Both the position numbers and the translations under genes were made by a program. A stretch of DNA of 64,000 nt from Burkholderia cenocepacia (GTDB taxonomy: Bacteria; Pseudomonadota; Gammaproteobacteria; Burkholderiales; Burkholderiaceae): assembly GCF_900446215.1 (NCBI RefSeq), contig NZ_UAQZ01000007.1:248001-312000 (forward strand). The letters run 5' to 3'. Of this stretch, positions 45,623 to 54,981 are shown one piece after another. The notes beneath the pieces are model-generated. The model saw only the letters and a list, made by a program, of their open reading frames with translations, had not been told where the DNA came from and did not search any database. Numbering within the stretch: the stretch's first letter is position 1; the number at the start of each line of letters is the position of its first letter.

Positions 45623-47548
45623 ATGAACCCGTCCTTCCTCATTACCGCCCTGTTGTGGCTGTCGGTGGCGGGGCTCGCGTTCGCGGTCGCGAAGCGCTCG
45701 TCCTACTGGCGTCTGGGCCGCGCGACGGCGCCCGGCTCGTTCGGCGTCGCGAACCTGTTCGCGATTCCGAAGCGTTATTTCGTCGACCTGCACCACGTGG
45801 TCGCCCGCGATCCGTACATCGCGAAGACTCACGTCGCGACCGCCGGCGGCGCGATCGGCGCGCTCGCGCTGGTGTTCGTCAACTACGGCCTCGCGATCTA
45901 CTCGCCGTGGCTCGACAAGCTGATCTTCGTCGCGGCGCTCGCGATGCTGGTCGGCGCGGTGTTCGTGTGGCGCCGCCGCGCGGCGAAGGACGTGCCGGCG
46001 CGCCTGTCGCGCGGCCCGTGGAACACGCTGCCCTGGCTGCTCGGTTCGTTCGCGCTCGGCCTCGTGCTGTTCATGCTGGTGCCGACCGGCGCGATGTCGG
46101 GCGCGTTCGCGGTGCTCTGCGCGCTGCTGATCGGCATCGGCGCGTTCACGATGACGGTCGGCGCCGCGAAGGGCGGCCCGATGAAGCACGCGATCGCCGG
46201 CCTGCTGCATCTCGCGTTCCACCCGCGCCAGGAGCGTTTCGCGGCCACCCGTGAATCGTTCACCGGCAACGGCACGGCCACGCCGCCGACCGCACTGAAG
46301 CTGCCGGACATCGAGCATCAGGAGTACGGCGTCGCGAAGCCGGTCGAATTCCGCTGGAACCAGTTGCTGAGCTTCGACGCATGCGTGCAGTGCGGCAAGT
46401 GCGAAGCCGCGTGCCCCGCGTTCGCGTCGGGCCAGCCGCTGAATCCGAAGAAGCTGATCCAGGATCTCGTGGTCGGGATGGCCGGCGGCACCGATGCGGC
46501 GTACGCGGGCAGCCCGACGCCGGGCCTCGCGGTCGGCCAGCATCGCGGCGAGCCGAACGGCCCGATCGTGTCGGGCCTGATCGAGGAGCAGACGCTGTGG
46601 TCGTGCACGACCTGTCGCGCATGCGTGCAGGAATGCCCGATGCTGATCGAGCACGTCGACGCGATCGTCGACATGCGCCGCAACCGCACGCTCGTGCACG
46701 GCACGGTGCCGGGCAAGGGCCAGGAAGTGCTCGCGAACCTGCGCGAGACGGGCACGATGGGCGGCTACGACACGGCCGCGCGCTACGACTGGTCGGTCGA
46801 CCTGAGCGCGCCGGTCGCGCAGCCGGGCAAGCCGGTCGACGTGCTGTTCGTCGCGGGCGAAGGCGCGTTCGACATGCGCTACCAGCGTACGCTGCGCGCG
46901 TTCGTCAAGGTGCTGAACAAGGCGGGCGTCGATTACGCGGTGCTTGGCCCGACCGAGACCGACACGGGCGACGTCGCCCGCCGGCTCGGCGACGAAGCGA
47001 CGTTCCAGCAGATGGCGAAGCGCCTGATCGGCACGCTCGGCACGCTGTCGTACCAGCAGATCGTGACGGCCGACCCGCACGTGATGCACAGCCTGCGCAA
47101 CGAATACCGTGCGCTCGGGCTGCGCGTGACGGTCAAGCATCACACGACCTATCTGGCCGAACTCGCCGACAGCGGCAAGATCGCGCCGAAGGCGGTCGAG
47201 GCGCTGCAGGAGAAGCGCACCACGTATCACGATCCGTGCTACCTCGGCCGCTACAACGGCGAGATCGAAGCACCGCGCAAGCTGTTGAAGACGATCGGCA
47301 TCCAGGTCGTCGAGATGGAGCGCAATGGCATGCGCGGCCGCTGCTGCGGCGGTGGCGGCGGTGCGCCGCTGACCGACATCCCCGGCAAGCAGCGCATTCC
47401 GGACATCCGCATCGCCGACGCGCGCACGATCGGCGCGGACGTGGTCGCGGTTGCGTGCCCGAACTGCACGGCCATGCTCGAAGGTGTCGTGGGCCCGCGC
47501 CCCGACGTGCTCGACGTCGCCGAACTCGTCGCTGCCTCGCTGGAGTGA
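45623..47548 (+). CDS. dgcB: Dimethylglycine demethylase subunit DgcB (Fe-S)
   Basis: This 641-aa protein has an N-terminal membrane part with four or five helices (about 5-190). Two 4Fe-4S ferredoxin clusters follow: Cys254/257/260/264 in CVQCGKCEAACP and a second CTTCRACVQECPM near 330. Two CCG domains follow (CCGGGGGAPL and ACPNCTAMLEG near the C-terminus), the arrangement of heterodisulfide-reductase-like electron carriers. It passes electrons from DgcA to the quinone pool or to the electron transfer flavoprotein encoded next. Confidence 0.93.
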   Translation: MNPSFLITALLWLSVAGLAFAVAKRSSYWRLGRATAPGSFGVANLFAIPKRYFVDLHHVVARDPYIAKTHVATAGGAIGALALVFVNYGLAIYSPWLDKLIFVAALAMLVGAVFVWRRRAAKDVPARLSRGPWNTLPWLLGSFALGLVLFMLVPTGAMSGAFAVLCALLIGIGAFTMTVGAAKGGPMKHAIAGLLHLAFHPRQERFAATRESFTGNGTATPPTALKLPDIEHQEYGVAKPVEFRWNQLLSFDACVQCGKCEAACPAFASGQPLNPKKLIQDLVVGMAGGTDAAYAGSPTPGLAVGQHRGEPNGPIVSGLIEEQTLWSCTTCRACVQECPMLIEHVDAIVDMRRNRTLVHGTVPGKGQEVLANLRETGTMGGYDTAARYDWSVDLSAPVAQPGKPVDVLFVAGEGAFDMRYQRTLRAFVKVLNKAGVDYAVLGPTETDTGDVARRLGDEATFQQMAKRLIGTLGTLSYQQIVTADPHVMHSLRNEYRALGLRVTVKHHTTYLAELADSGKIAPKAVEALQEKRTTYHDPCYLGRYNGEIEAPRKLLKTIGIQVVEMERNGMRGRCCGGGGGAPLTDIPGKQRIPDIRIADARTIGADVVAVACPNCTAMLEGVVGPRPDVLDVAELVAASLE

Positions 47549-47552
47549 ATCG

Positions 47553-48722
47553 ATGAATACGATCAAACGAATCGATCCGCGCCGGCCGTTCATCATCACG
47601 GCCGCCGGCCTGAAGCGCATCACGCTCGGCGAGGAAGGCAGCGCCGATGCGAACGCCGCGCAGTGGTCCGCGCACGGTCATGGCGGCGCGGCCGCGAAGC
47701 CGCGCCGCGCGCTGCAGGACCCGAAGCACGTGATGCTGGTGGTCGCGCACAGCGAACGCGGCGCGCTCGACGACCATTCGCGGCAGGCGATTGCCGCTGC
47801 CGCCGTGCTCGCCGATGCGCAGACGGAAGTCGCGCTGCTCGCGTTCGGCGAACTGAAGGATGACGTCGCCGAACTCGGCGTCGACAAGCTGATCGAGCTG
47901 GCCGGCTTCGAGCGCCGTGCGTTCGATCCCGAAAGCGAACTGCAAGCATTGCAGGCCTGCGTGGCCGCGCTCGCACCGAAGCACGTGTTCGTGCCCGACA
48001 ACGCGACAGGCGATGGCGATCTCGGCCGGCGTTACGCGGCGGCCGCCGGCGCGAGCGTCGCGACCCACGTCGTCGAAATCGACGCGAAGCATGTGGGCGC
48101 GTATGCGCAGGCCGGGCGTGCGTTTGCCACCCGGGCGCTGCCCGACGTGATCCTGCTCGCGCAGAACGCGGTGGACGCGAAGCTGCCGTTCGTCGGTGCG
48201 GGTGAGCGCGTCGCCGCCGACTTCATCCGCCCGGCGCGGGATGCCGCGCAGCCGTACCGCGATCTCGGCCTCGACGAAATCGACGCAGCCCAGGTCGCGC
48301 TCGAGGAAGCCGATTTCATCGTGTCGGCCGGCAACGGCGTGTCCGACATCGGCGCGTTCGAGCGGCTGGCCGGCGTGTTCGGCGCGGCGATCGGCGCGAG
48401 CCGCGTCGCGGTCGACAACGGCCACTTCACGCGCGACAAGCAGGTCGGCGCGACCGGCAAGACGGTCGAGGCGAGCGTGTACATCGCGTTCGGCATCTCG
48501 GGCGCGGTGCAGCACCTGCAGGGGATCAAGGACTGCCGCCACGTGATCGCGGTCAACCTCGACGGCAGCGCGCCGATCGCGAAGCGCGCGAACCTGACGG
48601 TGGTCGGCGACGCGCAGGCGACGATCGCCGCGCTGATCGAACAGGTCCAGGCCGCGCGGGCCGCGCGCGGCGAATCGCCGGCCGCGGTCGGTACCCGTGA
48701 ACCCGAAGGAGTCGCCGCATGA
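47553..48722 (+). CDS. etfA: Electron transfer flavoprotein alpha subunit
   Basis: This 389-aa protein has the alpha-subunit FAD-binding signature in the C-terminal part (QVGATGKTVEASVYIAFGI and ISGAVQHLQGIKDCRHVIAV overlap there). The first 60 residues are an unusual extension with Gly/Ala/His. It accepts electrons from DgcA/GbcB-type enzymes and passes them on. It begins 4 bp after dgcB stop; its stop overlaps the ATG of etfB. Confidence 0.92.
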   Translation: MNTIKRIDPRRPFIITAAGLKRITLGEEGSADANAAQWSAHGHGGAAAKPRRALQDPKHVMLVVAHSERGALDDHSRQAIAAAAVLADAQTEVALLAFGELKDDVAELGVDKLIELAGFERRAFDPESELQALQACVAALAPKHVFVPDNATGDGDLGRRYAAAAGASVATHVVEIDAKHVGAYAQAGRAFATRALPDVILLAQNAVDAKLPFVGAGERVAADFIRPARDAAQPYRDLGLDEIDAAQVALEEADFIVSAGNGVSDIGAFERLAGVFGAAIGASRVAVDNGHFTRDKQVGATGKTVEASVYIAFGISGAVQHLQGIKDCRHVIAVNLDGSAPIAKRANLTVVGDAQATIAALIEQVQAARAARGESPAAVGTREPEGVAA

Positions 48723-49504
48723 ACGCCCCTCGTCCCTTGCAACGCATCGCGGTGCTCGTGTCCGTCGGCCGGCATCCGGTCAGCGGCGTCGCGCGCTACA
48801 GCCGCAACGATGCGGCCGCGCTCGAAACCGGCCGGCAGCTCGCCGACAAGCATCGCGCGACGCTCGATGTGATTCATGCCGGCGACCCCGCGAATGCGGC
48901 GCTCGCCGAGTATCTGGCGCTCGGTGCGCGAGAGGTCGAAGTGCTGGCCTGCCGCGACGGCGACGATGCCGTGCACGCACTCGCCGCGCGCCTCGACGGC
49001 TACGACCTCGTGCTGACCGGTACGCGCGCCGAGGGCGCGTACGACACCGGGATGCTGCCGTATCGCATCGCCGCGGCGCTCGGCTATCCGCTCGTGGGCT
49101 CGGCCGTCGACGTGACGGTCGACGGCGGCCGCGCGGCGGTTCGGCAATTTTTGCCGAAAGGGCTGCGGCGGCGTGTCGACGCGGCGCTGCCGGCCGTCGT
49201 CGCCGTGCATCCGCTTGCGAGCGTGGAGCCGCGCTATGCGTATGCACGGCTGCGCGCCGGCGCGATCCGGCCCGCGCTCGCGGCGCCCGGCGCGGACGCC
49301 GATGCGGCCGCGTGGACGGTCGGCCCGGTCGAGCGTAAACCCGTAAAGCTGGTCGCCGCCGAGAAGCGCTCCGGGCATGCGCGGATGCTGTCCGCGACGA
49401 CGACCGAAAGCCGTGGCGGCAACGTCGTAAATGAAGGGAGTTCGGTCGAAAAAGCACAAGTGATCCTCGCGTATTTGCGCGAGCATCAGCTCATCGACTA
49501 CTGA
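48719..49504 (+). CDS. etfB: Electron transfer flavoprotein beta subunit
   Basis: This 261-aa protein has the beta-subunit fold with the pattern AVLVSVGRHPVSGVARYSRN at the start and VLTGTRAEGAYDTGMLPYRIAAALG in the middle, where AMP binds in the family. The ATG overlaps the stop of the alpha gene (ATGA). It is part of the dgcA-dgcB-etf electron chain and is followed after 52 bp by gbcA. Confidence 0.9.
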   Translation: MNAPRPLQRIAVLVSVGRHPVSGVARYSRNDAAALETGRQLADKHRATLDVIHAGDPANAALAEYLALGAREVEVLACRDGDDAVHALAARLDGYDLVLTGTRAEGAYDTGMLPYRIAAALGYPLVGSAVDVTVDGGRAAVRQFLPKGLRRRVDAALPAVVAVHPLASVEPRYAYARLRAGAIRPALAAPGADADAAAWTVGPVERKPVKLVAAEKRSGHARMLSATTTESRGGNVVNEGSSVEKAQVILAYLREHQLIDY

Positions 49505-49556
49505 TTTTGATGCCTGTCGGCAAGAACCCAGGGATGCAAGGAATCCGGAGCAAACG

Positions 49557-50798
49557 ATGAAAGTATCGGCAGACATTCGTGCATTGATCGAGCGGCGCAA
49601 GGAAGGGCACAGCCTCGACGCACCGTTCTACACGAGCGAGGACATCTTCGCGCTCGACATGGAGGCGATTTTCCGCCAGCACTGGATCCAGGTGGCGATC
49701 GAACCGGACATTCCCGAGCCGGGCGACTACGTGACCGTGGAGCTGGGCAGCGATTCGATCCTGATCGTGCGCGACGACGACATGGCGATCCGCGCGTTCC
49801 ACAACGTGTGCCGTCACCGCGGCGCGCGCCTGTGCAACGAAGATAAAGGCTCGGTCGGCAACATCGTGTGCCCGTACCACAGCTGGACCTACAACCTGAC
49901 GGGCCAGCTGATGTTCGCCGAGCACATGGGCGAGAAGTTCGATCGCTGCAAGCACAGCCTGAAGTCGGTGCACGTCGAGAATCTCGCGGGCCTGATCTTC
50001 ATCTGCCTCGCGGACGAGCCACCGGTCGATTTCGCGCAGATGCGCGCCGAGATGGAGCCGTACCTGCTGCCGCACGACCTGCCGAACACGAAGATCGCCG
50101 CGCAGATCGACATCATCGAGGAAGGCAACTGGAAGCTCACGATGGAGAACAACCGCGAGTGCTATCACTGCGTCGCGAACCATCCGGAGCTGACGATCTC
50201 GCTGTACGAATACGGCTTCGGCTACCAGCGTTCCGACGCGAACGCCGAAGGCATGGACGCATTCGCCGAAACGTGCGTGCGGCGCGGCAAGGAGTGGGCC
50301 GAGATGGGCCTGCCGTCCGCCGAAATCGAAAAGCTGCTCGACGTGACGGGTTTCCGCACGCAGCGCCTGCCGCTCGACCGTCATGGCGAATCGCAGACGC
50401 TCGATGCGAAGGTCGCGTCGAAGAAGCTGCTCGGCGGCTTCGACAAGGCCGATCTCGGCGGGCTGTCGTTCTGGACGCAGCCGAACTCGTGGCACCACTT
50501 CATGAGCGATCACATCGTGACGTTCTCGGTGATCCCGCTGTCGGCCGGCAAGACGCTCGTGCGCACGAAGTGGCTCGTGCACAAGGACGCGAAGGAAGGC
50601 ATCGACTACGACGTGAAGAACCTCACGGCCGTGTGGAACGCGACCAACGACCAGGATCGCGCGCTCGTCGAATTCTCGCAGCGCGGCGCGACCAGCAGCG
50701 CGTACGAGCCGGGCCCGTATTCGCCGTACACGGAAGGTCTCGTCGAAAAATTCTCGGCCTGGTACATCGGCCGGCTCGCCGAAAAAACCGGCGCGTAG
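49557..50798 (+). CDS. gbcA: Glycine betaine monooxygenase oxygenase subunit GbcA
   Basis: This 413-aa Rieske non-heme iron oxygenase demethylates glycine betaine to dimethylglycine. The Rieske cluster is bound by Cys85-His87 (CRHRGARLC) and Cys105-His108 (CPYHSWTY). The catalytic iron lies near His204 and His209 (ECYHCVANHPEL). The length is typical. GGAGCAAACG precedes the ATG. It works with the reductase GbcB encoded next and releases formaldehyde, which FdhA can oxidise. Confidence 0.95.
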   Translation: MKVSADIRALIERRKEGHSLDAPFYTSEDIFALDMEAIFRQHWIQVAIEPDIPEPGDYVTVELGSDSILIVRDDDMAIRAFHNVCRHRGARLCNEDKGSVGNIVCPYHSWTYNLTGQLMFAEHMGEKFDRCKHSLKSVHVENLAGLIFICLADEPPVDFAQMRAEMEPYLLPHDLPNTKIAAQIDIIEEGNWKLTMENNRECYHCVANHPELTISLYEYGFGYQRSDANAEGMDAFAETCVRRGKEWAEMGLPSAEIEKLLDVTGFRTQRLPLDRHGESQTLDAKVASKKLLGGFDKADLGGLSFWTQPNSWHHFMSDHIVTFSVIPLSAGKTLVRTKWLVHKDAKEGIDYDVKNLTAVWNATNDQDRALVEFSQRGATSSAYEPGPYSPYTEGLVEKFSAWYIGRLAEKTGA

Positions 50799-50827
50799 TA
50801 CTTAGCAGCGTATATGCGGAGCAAGAC

Positions 50828-51976
50828 ATGATGCGAGATGCGGCCAATTTCGAGCCGGCGGACAGCCGGGTGACGCACCCGGCGTTCTGGAACGCGCTGC
50901 CCGAGCGCTGGACGAGCGACGTCGAGGAAACGCTGGTGTGCTGCCACGTGCGGCAGGAAACCCACGACGTGAAGAGCTTCTTCTTCCGTTCGCCGCAGGG
51001 CCGCACGTTTTCGTTCGAGCCCGGGCAGTTCATCACGCTCGAGCTCGACATCGACGGCGAGACGATCAATCGCTGCTACACGATCTCGTCGTCGCCGGCG
51101 CGGCCGCACACGATCTCGATCACGGTCAAGCGCGTGCCGGGCGGCAAGGTGTCGAACTGGTTGCACGACAACCTGCAGCCGGGCGCGGCGGTACGCGTGC
51201 TCGGCCCGGCCGGCGAATTCACGTGCGCACGGCATCCGGCGCGCAAGTACCTGTTCCTGTCGGCCGGCTCGGGCGTCACGCCGCTGATGTCGATGAGCCG
51301 CGCGCACCATGATCTCGCCGAGGATCGCGACATCCTGTTCGTGCACAGCGCACGTACGCCGGACGACATCATCTTCGCGCGCGAGCTCGACCTGATCGCG
51401 TCGAACCACACGAATTTCCGCACGTCGTTCGTCGTCGAGCGCGTCGGCGCACGTACCAACTGGCCGGGCGTCACGGGCTTCCTGACGCTGCCGCTGCTGA
51501 AGCTGATCGCGCCGGATTTCATGGAGCGCGAGATCTTCACGTGCGGCCCCGCGCCGTACATGAAGGCGGTGCGCGACCTGCTCGACGAAGCCGGCTTCGA
51601 TCGCAAGCAGTATCACGAAGAAAGCTTCTCGTTCGAGACGCTCGCGCAGACCGCGAGCGACGAAGTGCTCGCCGAACTCGTGCCGGCCGCCGAAGGTGTC
51701 GACGCCACGACGAAGCAGTACACGGTCAGCTTCGCGAAGAGCAACCGCGAGATCGCGTGCGGCTCGGAGCAGCACGTGCTCGACGCGGCGCGCCAGTCGG
51801 GCGTGCGGCTGCCGGCCTCGTGCACGCAGGGCATGTGCGGCACCTGCAAGGTGAAGCTGGTGTCGGGGCAGGTCGAGATGAAGCACAACGGCGGCATCCG
51901 CCAGCGCGAGATCGATCAGGGGATGGTGCTGCTGTGCTGCAGCAAGCCGCTGTCGGATCTCGTGATCGACAAGTAG
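50828..51976 (+). CDS. gbcB: Glycine betaine monooxygenase reductase subunit GbcB
   Basis: This 382-aa reductase has an FAD-binding domain (RCYTISSSPARPHTISITVK near residue 80), an NAD domain (AGSGVTPLMSM, and EIFTCGPAPYMKAV near 238), and a C-terminal plant-type 2Fe-2S ferredoxin with Cys332, Cys337, Cys340 and Cys370. It carries electrons from NAD(P)H to GbcA. GGAG lies 6 bases before the ATG 50828. It ends the catabolic core; a weak hairpin (51995-52019) follows. Confidence 0.95.
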   Translation: MMRDAANFEPADSRVTHPAFWNALPERWTSDVEETLVCCHVRQETHDVKSFFFRSPQGRTFSFEPGQFITLELDIDGETINRCYTISSSPARPHTISITVKRVPGGKVSNWLHDNLQPGAAVRVLGPAGEFTCARHPARKYLFLSAGSGVTPLMSMSRAHHDLAEDRDILFVHSARTPDDIIFARELDLIASNHTNFRTSFVVERVGARTNWPGVTGFLTLPLLKLIAPDFMEREIFTCGPAPYMKAVRDLLDEAGFDRKQYHEESFSFETLAQTASDEVLAELVPAAEGVDATTKQYTVSFAKSNREIACGSEQHVLDAARQSGVRLPASCTQGMCGTCKVKLVSGQVEMKHNGGIRQREIDQGMVLLCCSKPLSDLVIDK

Positions 51977-52110
51977 TCGAAACAGGCCATCGGCTGTCCG
52001 GGCGCGTCGCGTCCGGACAAGCTTCCGTCGGAAAACAACGATACCGCGGATTTGTGGTTGAAGAACCTAGAGAGACAACGCGCACGGTGCGCAGACCAAG
52101 GAGATCGACC

Positions 52111-52974
52111 ATGAAACTGTTCGGAAAGCTGTTGTGGACCGGCGCTCTGTCGGCAATGGTGGCATTGAGCGCATCGGCGCTCGCCGATACGAAGCCGACG
52201 CTGAAAATCGGCTACGTCGAAGGCTGGGACGACAGCGTCGCGACGTCGAACGTCGCGGCCCGCGTGATCGAGAAGAAGCTCGGCTACGAAGTGAAGCTCG
52301 TGCCGGTCGCGGCCGGCATCATGTGGCAGGGCGTTGCGCGCGGCGATCTCGATGCGACGCTGTCCGCGTGGCTGCCGGTCACGCACGGCTCGTACTGGGA
52401 CGAGTACAAGGCCAAGGTCGTCGACCTCGGCGCGAATTTCCCCGATGCGAAGATCGGCCTGATCGTGCCCGCGTACGTGAAGGCGAAGAGCATCGACGAC
52501 CTGAACGCCGAGAAGGGCAGCTTCGGCGGCCGGATCGTCGGCATCGATGCGGGCGCCGGCGTGATGCGCAAGACCGACGACGCGATCAAGAGCTACGGGC
52601 TGAACTACACGCTGATGCCGAGCTCGGGCAGCGCGATGACGGCCGAGTTGTCGCGTTCGGTGGGCGCGAACAAGCCGGTGATCGTGACGGGCTGGGCGCC
52701 GCACTGGATGTTCGCGAAATGGAAGCTGCGCTTCCTCGAGGATCCGAAGAAGGTGTTCGGCGGCGCCGAGCACGTCGACAGCGTCGTGAATCCGGGCCTC
52801 GAAACCAAGGCGAAGCCGGTCGTCGCATTCCTGAAGAAATTCCAGTGGAAGCCGGGTGAAATCGACAGCGTGATGCTGGCGATCCAGAACGGCTCGAAGC
52901 CGGAAGCAGCCGCCGACGCGTGGATCGCAGCCCATGCGGACCGCGTGAATTCGTGGACGGAAGGCGCGCAGTAA
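52111..52974 (+). CDS. Glycine betaine/quaternary-amine-binding protein
   Basis: This 287-aa periplasmic binding protein of the OpuAC/ProX type has a signal peptide ending in SASALA. LKIGYVEGWDDSVATSNVAA and the aromatic residues in LSAWLPVTHGSYWDEY and GWAPHWMFAKW would form the cation-binding box. AAGGAG precedes the ATG. No ABC permease or ATPase gene is in the window, so it must use a transporter encoded elsewhere. It is followed by an APC permease. Confidence 0.85.
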   Translation: MKLFGKLLWTGALSAMVALSASALADTKPTLKIGYVEGWDDSVATSNVAARVIEKKLGYEVKLVPVAAGIMWQGVARGDLDATLSAWLPVTHGSYWDEYKAKVVDLGANFPDAKIGLIVPAYVKAKSIDDLNAEKGSFGGRIVGIDAGAGVMRKTDDAIKSYGLNYTLMPSSGSAMTAELSRSVGANKPVIVTGWAPHWMFAKWKLRFLEDPKKVFGGAEHVDSVVNPGLETKAKPVVAFLKKFQWKPGEIDSVMLAIQNGSKPEAAADAWIAAHADRVNSWTEGAQ

Positions 52975-53152
52975 GCACCTCGACATACGTCGTACGAATC
53001 ATCATAAAAACACGCCGGGAATGGCATGCAGGAATCCGAAACAATCAGGATGTAATGCGGCCATATCCCGGAATTCTTTTTCAGATTCTGCAAAAAAGCC
53101 CGTAAGTTGTTACACTACGGCGCTTGTGCAGAATCATCACAGGAGGAACTGG

Positions 53153-54808
53153 ATGAGTCAGGCAGGACTGCGTGCGAACCGCACCAGTGATGTTGGAACA
53201 CCCATCTCACATGATTCGACGGGCCACACGCTGCATCGTGGCCTGACCTGGAAAGACGCTTTTTGGGTGACGAGCGGCGTGCCGGCAGGCGTGCTGTTCA
53301 CGATCGGCGGCGTATGCGCGACGATCGGCCAGCCCGCGTGGGCGATCTGGATCGCCGCGATCACGATGGGGCTGATTCAAAGCGCGACTTATGCGGAAAT
53401 ATCGGGGCTATTTCCCCATAAATCGGGCGGCGCGTCGGTGTACGGCGCGATTGGCTGGGTCCGTTACAGCAAGCTGATTGCCCCGGTGTCCGTGTGGTGC
53501 AACTGGCTCGCGTGGTCGCCGATGCTTGCGCTCGGCTGTGGCCTCGCGGCGAGCTATGCGCTCACGAGCCTCTTTCCCGCCGATGCGGCGGTGCTGCACT
53601 GGCAACTCAAGGTTGCGGATCTCGGTTTCATCAAGCCGGGTCTGTCTCTGCGAATCAACGCGACGTTCATCATCGCGACGATTCTGCTTCTCATCACGTT
53701 CAAGCTTCAGCATAGCGGCGCATCGAAGGCTGCGCGTACGCAGCGCATTCTCGGGATTGCATCGCTCACGCCGCTCCTGATCGTCGGCATCGTGCCGTTC
53801 GTCACCGGCGACGTGCCGATGTCGAACCTGCTCCCGTTGCTGCCGCTCGGTCACGACGCGCAGGGCAACCTCACGGCCGCGACCTTCGGCTCGTGGAACG
53901 GGCAGGGCGTGACGATGGCGCTCGGCGCGATGTTCATGGCCGGCTGGGCCTCGTACGGCTTCGAGACGGCCGTCTGCTATACGCGCGAATTCCGCGATCC
54001 GCGGCGCGATACCGCCAAGGCGATTTTCTGGTCGGGTGCGTTGTGTCTCGTCGTGATGACGCTCGTACCGATGGCGTTCCAGGGCGCGCTCGGCACGCAG
54101 GCGATGCTCGATCCGGCGATTGGCGACGGCACCGGCGTCGCGGCCGCGATGGCGAAGATCGTCGGCGGCGGCGCGTGGGTCGCGAACGCGGTCGTCGTGA
54201 TGCTGATGCTGTCGATCCTGCTGATCGTGATGACGTCGATGATGGGCTCGTCGCGCACGCTGTACCAGGCATCGGTCGACGGCTGGCTGCCGAAGTACCT
54301 GTCGCACGTGAACGAGCATGGCTCACCCACGCGCGCGATGTGGACCGATCTCGGCTTCAACCTCGTGTTGCTGATGATGTCGGACTACATGACGGTGCTG
54401 TCGATCTCGAACGTCTGCTACATGCTGTTCGTATTCCTGAATCTCCAGTCCGGCTGGATCCACCGGATGGATCGCGGCAACTGGGACCGGCCGTTCCGCT
54501 GCCCGACCTGGCTGCTCGTCGCGGGCTCGATCTGCGGCTATGCGAACCTCGTCTACGTCGGCGCGGGCGCGAACCTGCAGGGTGAAGGCACGCTGCGCAA
54601 CGGGCTGATCGCGATGCTGCTGATCGTGCCGGTGTTCCTGTTCCGCCACTACTGGCAGGATCGCGGCCGTTTCCCCGCGCAGATGCAGCGCGACATGGAG
54701 CTCGAAGTGCCGCAGCGCGCGATGTGGCTGAGCCTGATGCCGTATGCGGCGCTGATCGGTGCGGGGCTGACGATCTGGCTGTCGTATTACTTCGCGTGGG
54801 TGAAGTGA
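53153..54808 (+). CDS. APC-family amino-acid/amine permease
   Basis: This 551-aa protein has about 12-14 predicted helices. TWKDAFWVTSGVPAGVLFTIGG in helix 1 and the proline/glycine-broken first helix are typical of the amino acid-polyamine-organocation family. The substrate is unknown; its place after the betaine-binding protein suggests a betaine-pathway compound. AGGAGGAACTGG precedes the ATG. A hairpin with a T-run for the opposite strand follows at 54912-54943. Confidence 0.8.
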   Translation: MSQAGLRANRTSDVGTPISHDSTGHTLHRGLTWKDAFWVTSGVPAGVLFTIGGVCATIGQPAWAIWIAAITMGLIQSATYAEISGLFPHKSGGASVYGAIGWVRYSKLIAPVSVWCNWLAWSPMLALGCGLAASYALTSLFPADAAVLHWQLKVADLGFIKPGLSLRINATFIIATILLLITFKLQHSGASKAARTQRILGIASLTPLLIVGIVPFVTGDVPMSNLLPLLPLGHDAQGNLTAATFGSWNGQGVTMALGAMFMAGWASYGFETAVCYTREFRDPRRDTAKAIFWSGALCLVVMTLVPMAFQGALGTQAMLDPAIGDGTGVAAAMAKIVGGGAWVANAVVVMLMLSILLIVMTSMMGSSRTLYQASVDGWLPKYLSHVNEHGSPTRAMWTDLGFNLVLLMMSDYMTVLSISNVCYMLFVFLNLQSGWIHRMDRGNWDRPFRCPTWLLVAGSICGYANLVYVGAGANLQGEGTLRNGLIAMLLIVPVFLFRHYWQDRGRFPAQMQRDMELEVPQRAMWLSLMPYAALIGAGLTIWLSYYFAWVK

Positions 54809-54911
54809 TGCGGTAATGCATGCCGATGCGTGCGTGTGGCAGCACGCGATGGCTCCGGAAACCGCACACGGGGCCATCGCGAGAAGCGCCGGCGCAACAC
54901 GACGGCAAAAA

Positions 54912-54943
54912 AAGGCCCGAACGGAACACGCCGGTCGGGCCTT
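54912..54943. terminator. Terminator of purU (convergent with the permease)
   Basis: Arms AAGGCCCGA (54912-54920) and TCGGGCCTT (54935-54943) form a stem. Reading minus, the stem is followed by a run of T (TTTTTTTGCC), so it ends purU; on the plus strand it could also stop the permease transcript. Confidence 0.8.
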
Positions 54944-54981
54944 GTTCGTTTCTGCCGCCTTCGAACGCGACGGCGGTCTGC

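Noticed and set aside
43445..47623. A 1,392-codon minus-strand open frame opposite dgcA and dgcB
   Set aside because: The opposite strand encodes clear DgcA/DgcB domains with intact cofactor motifs; the antisense product is Arg/His-rich and domainless.
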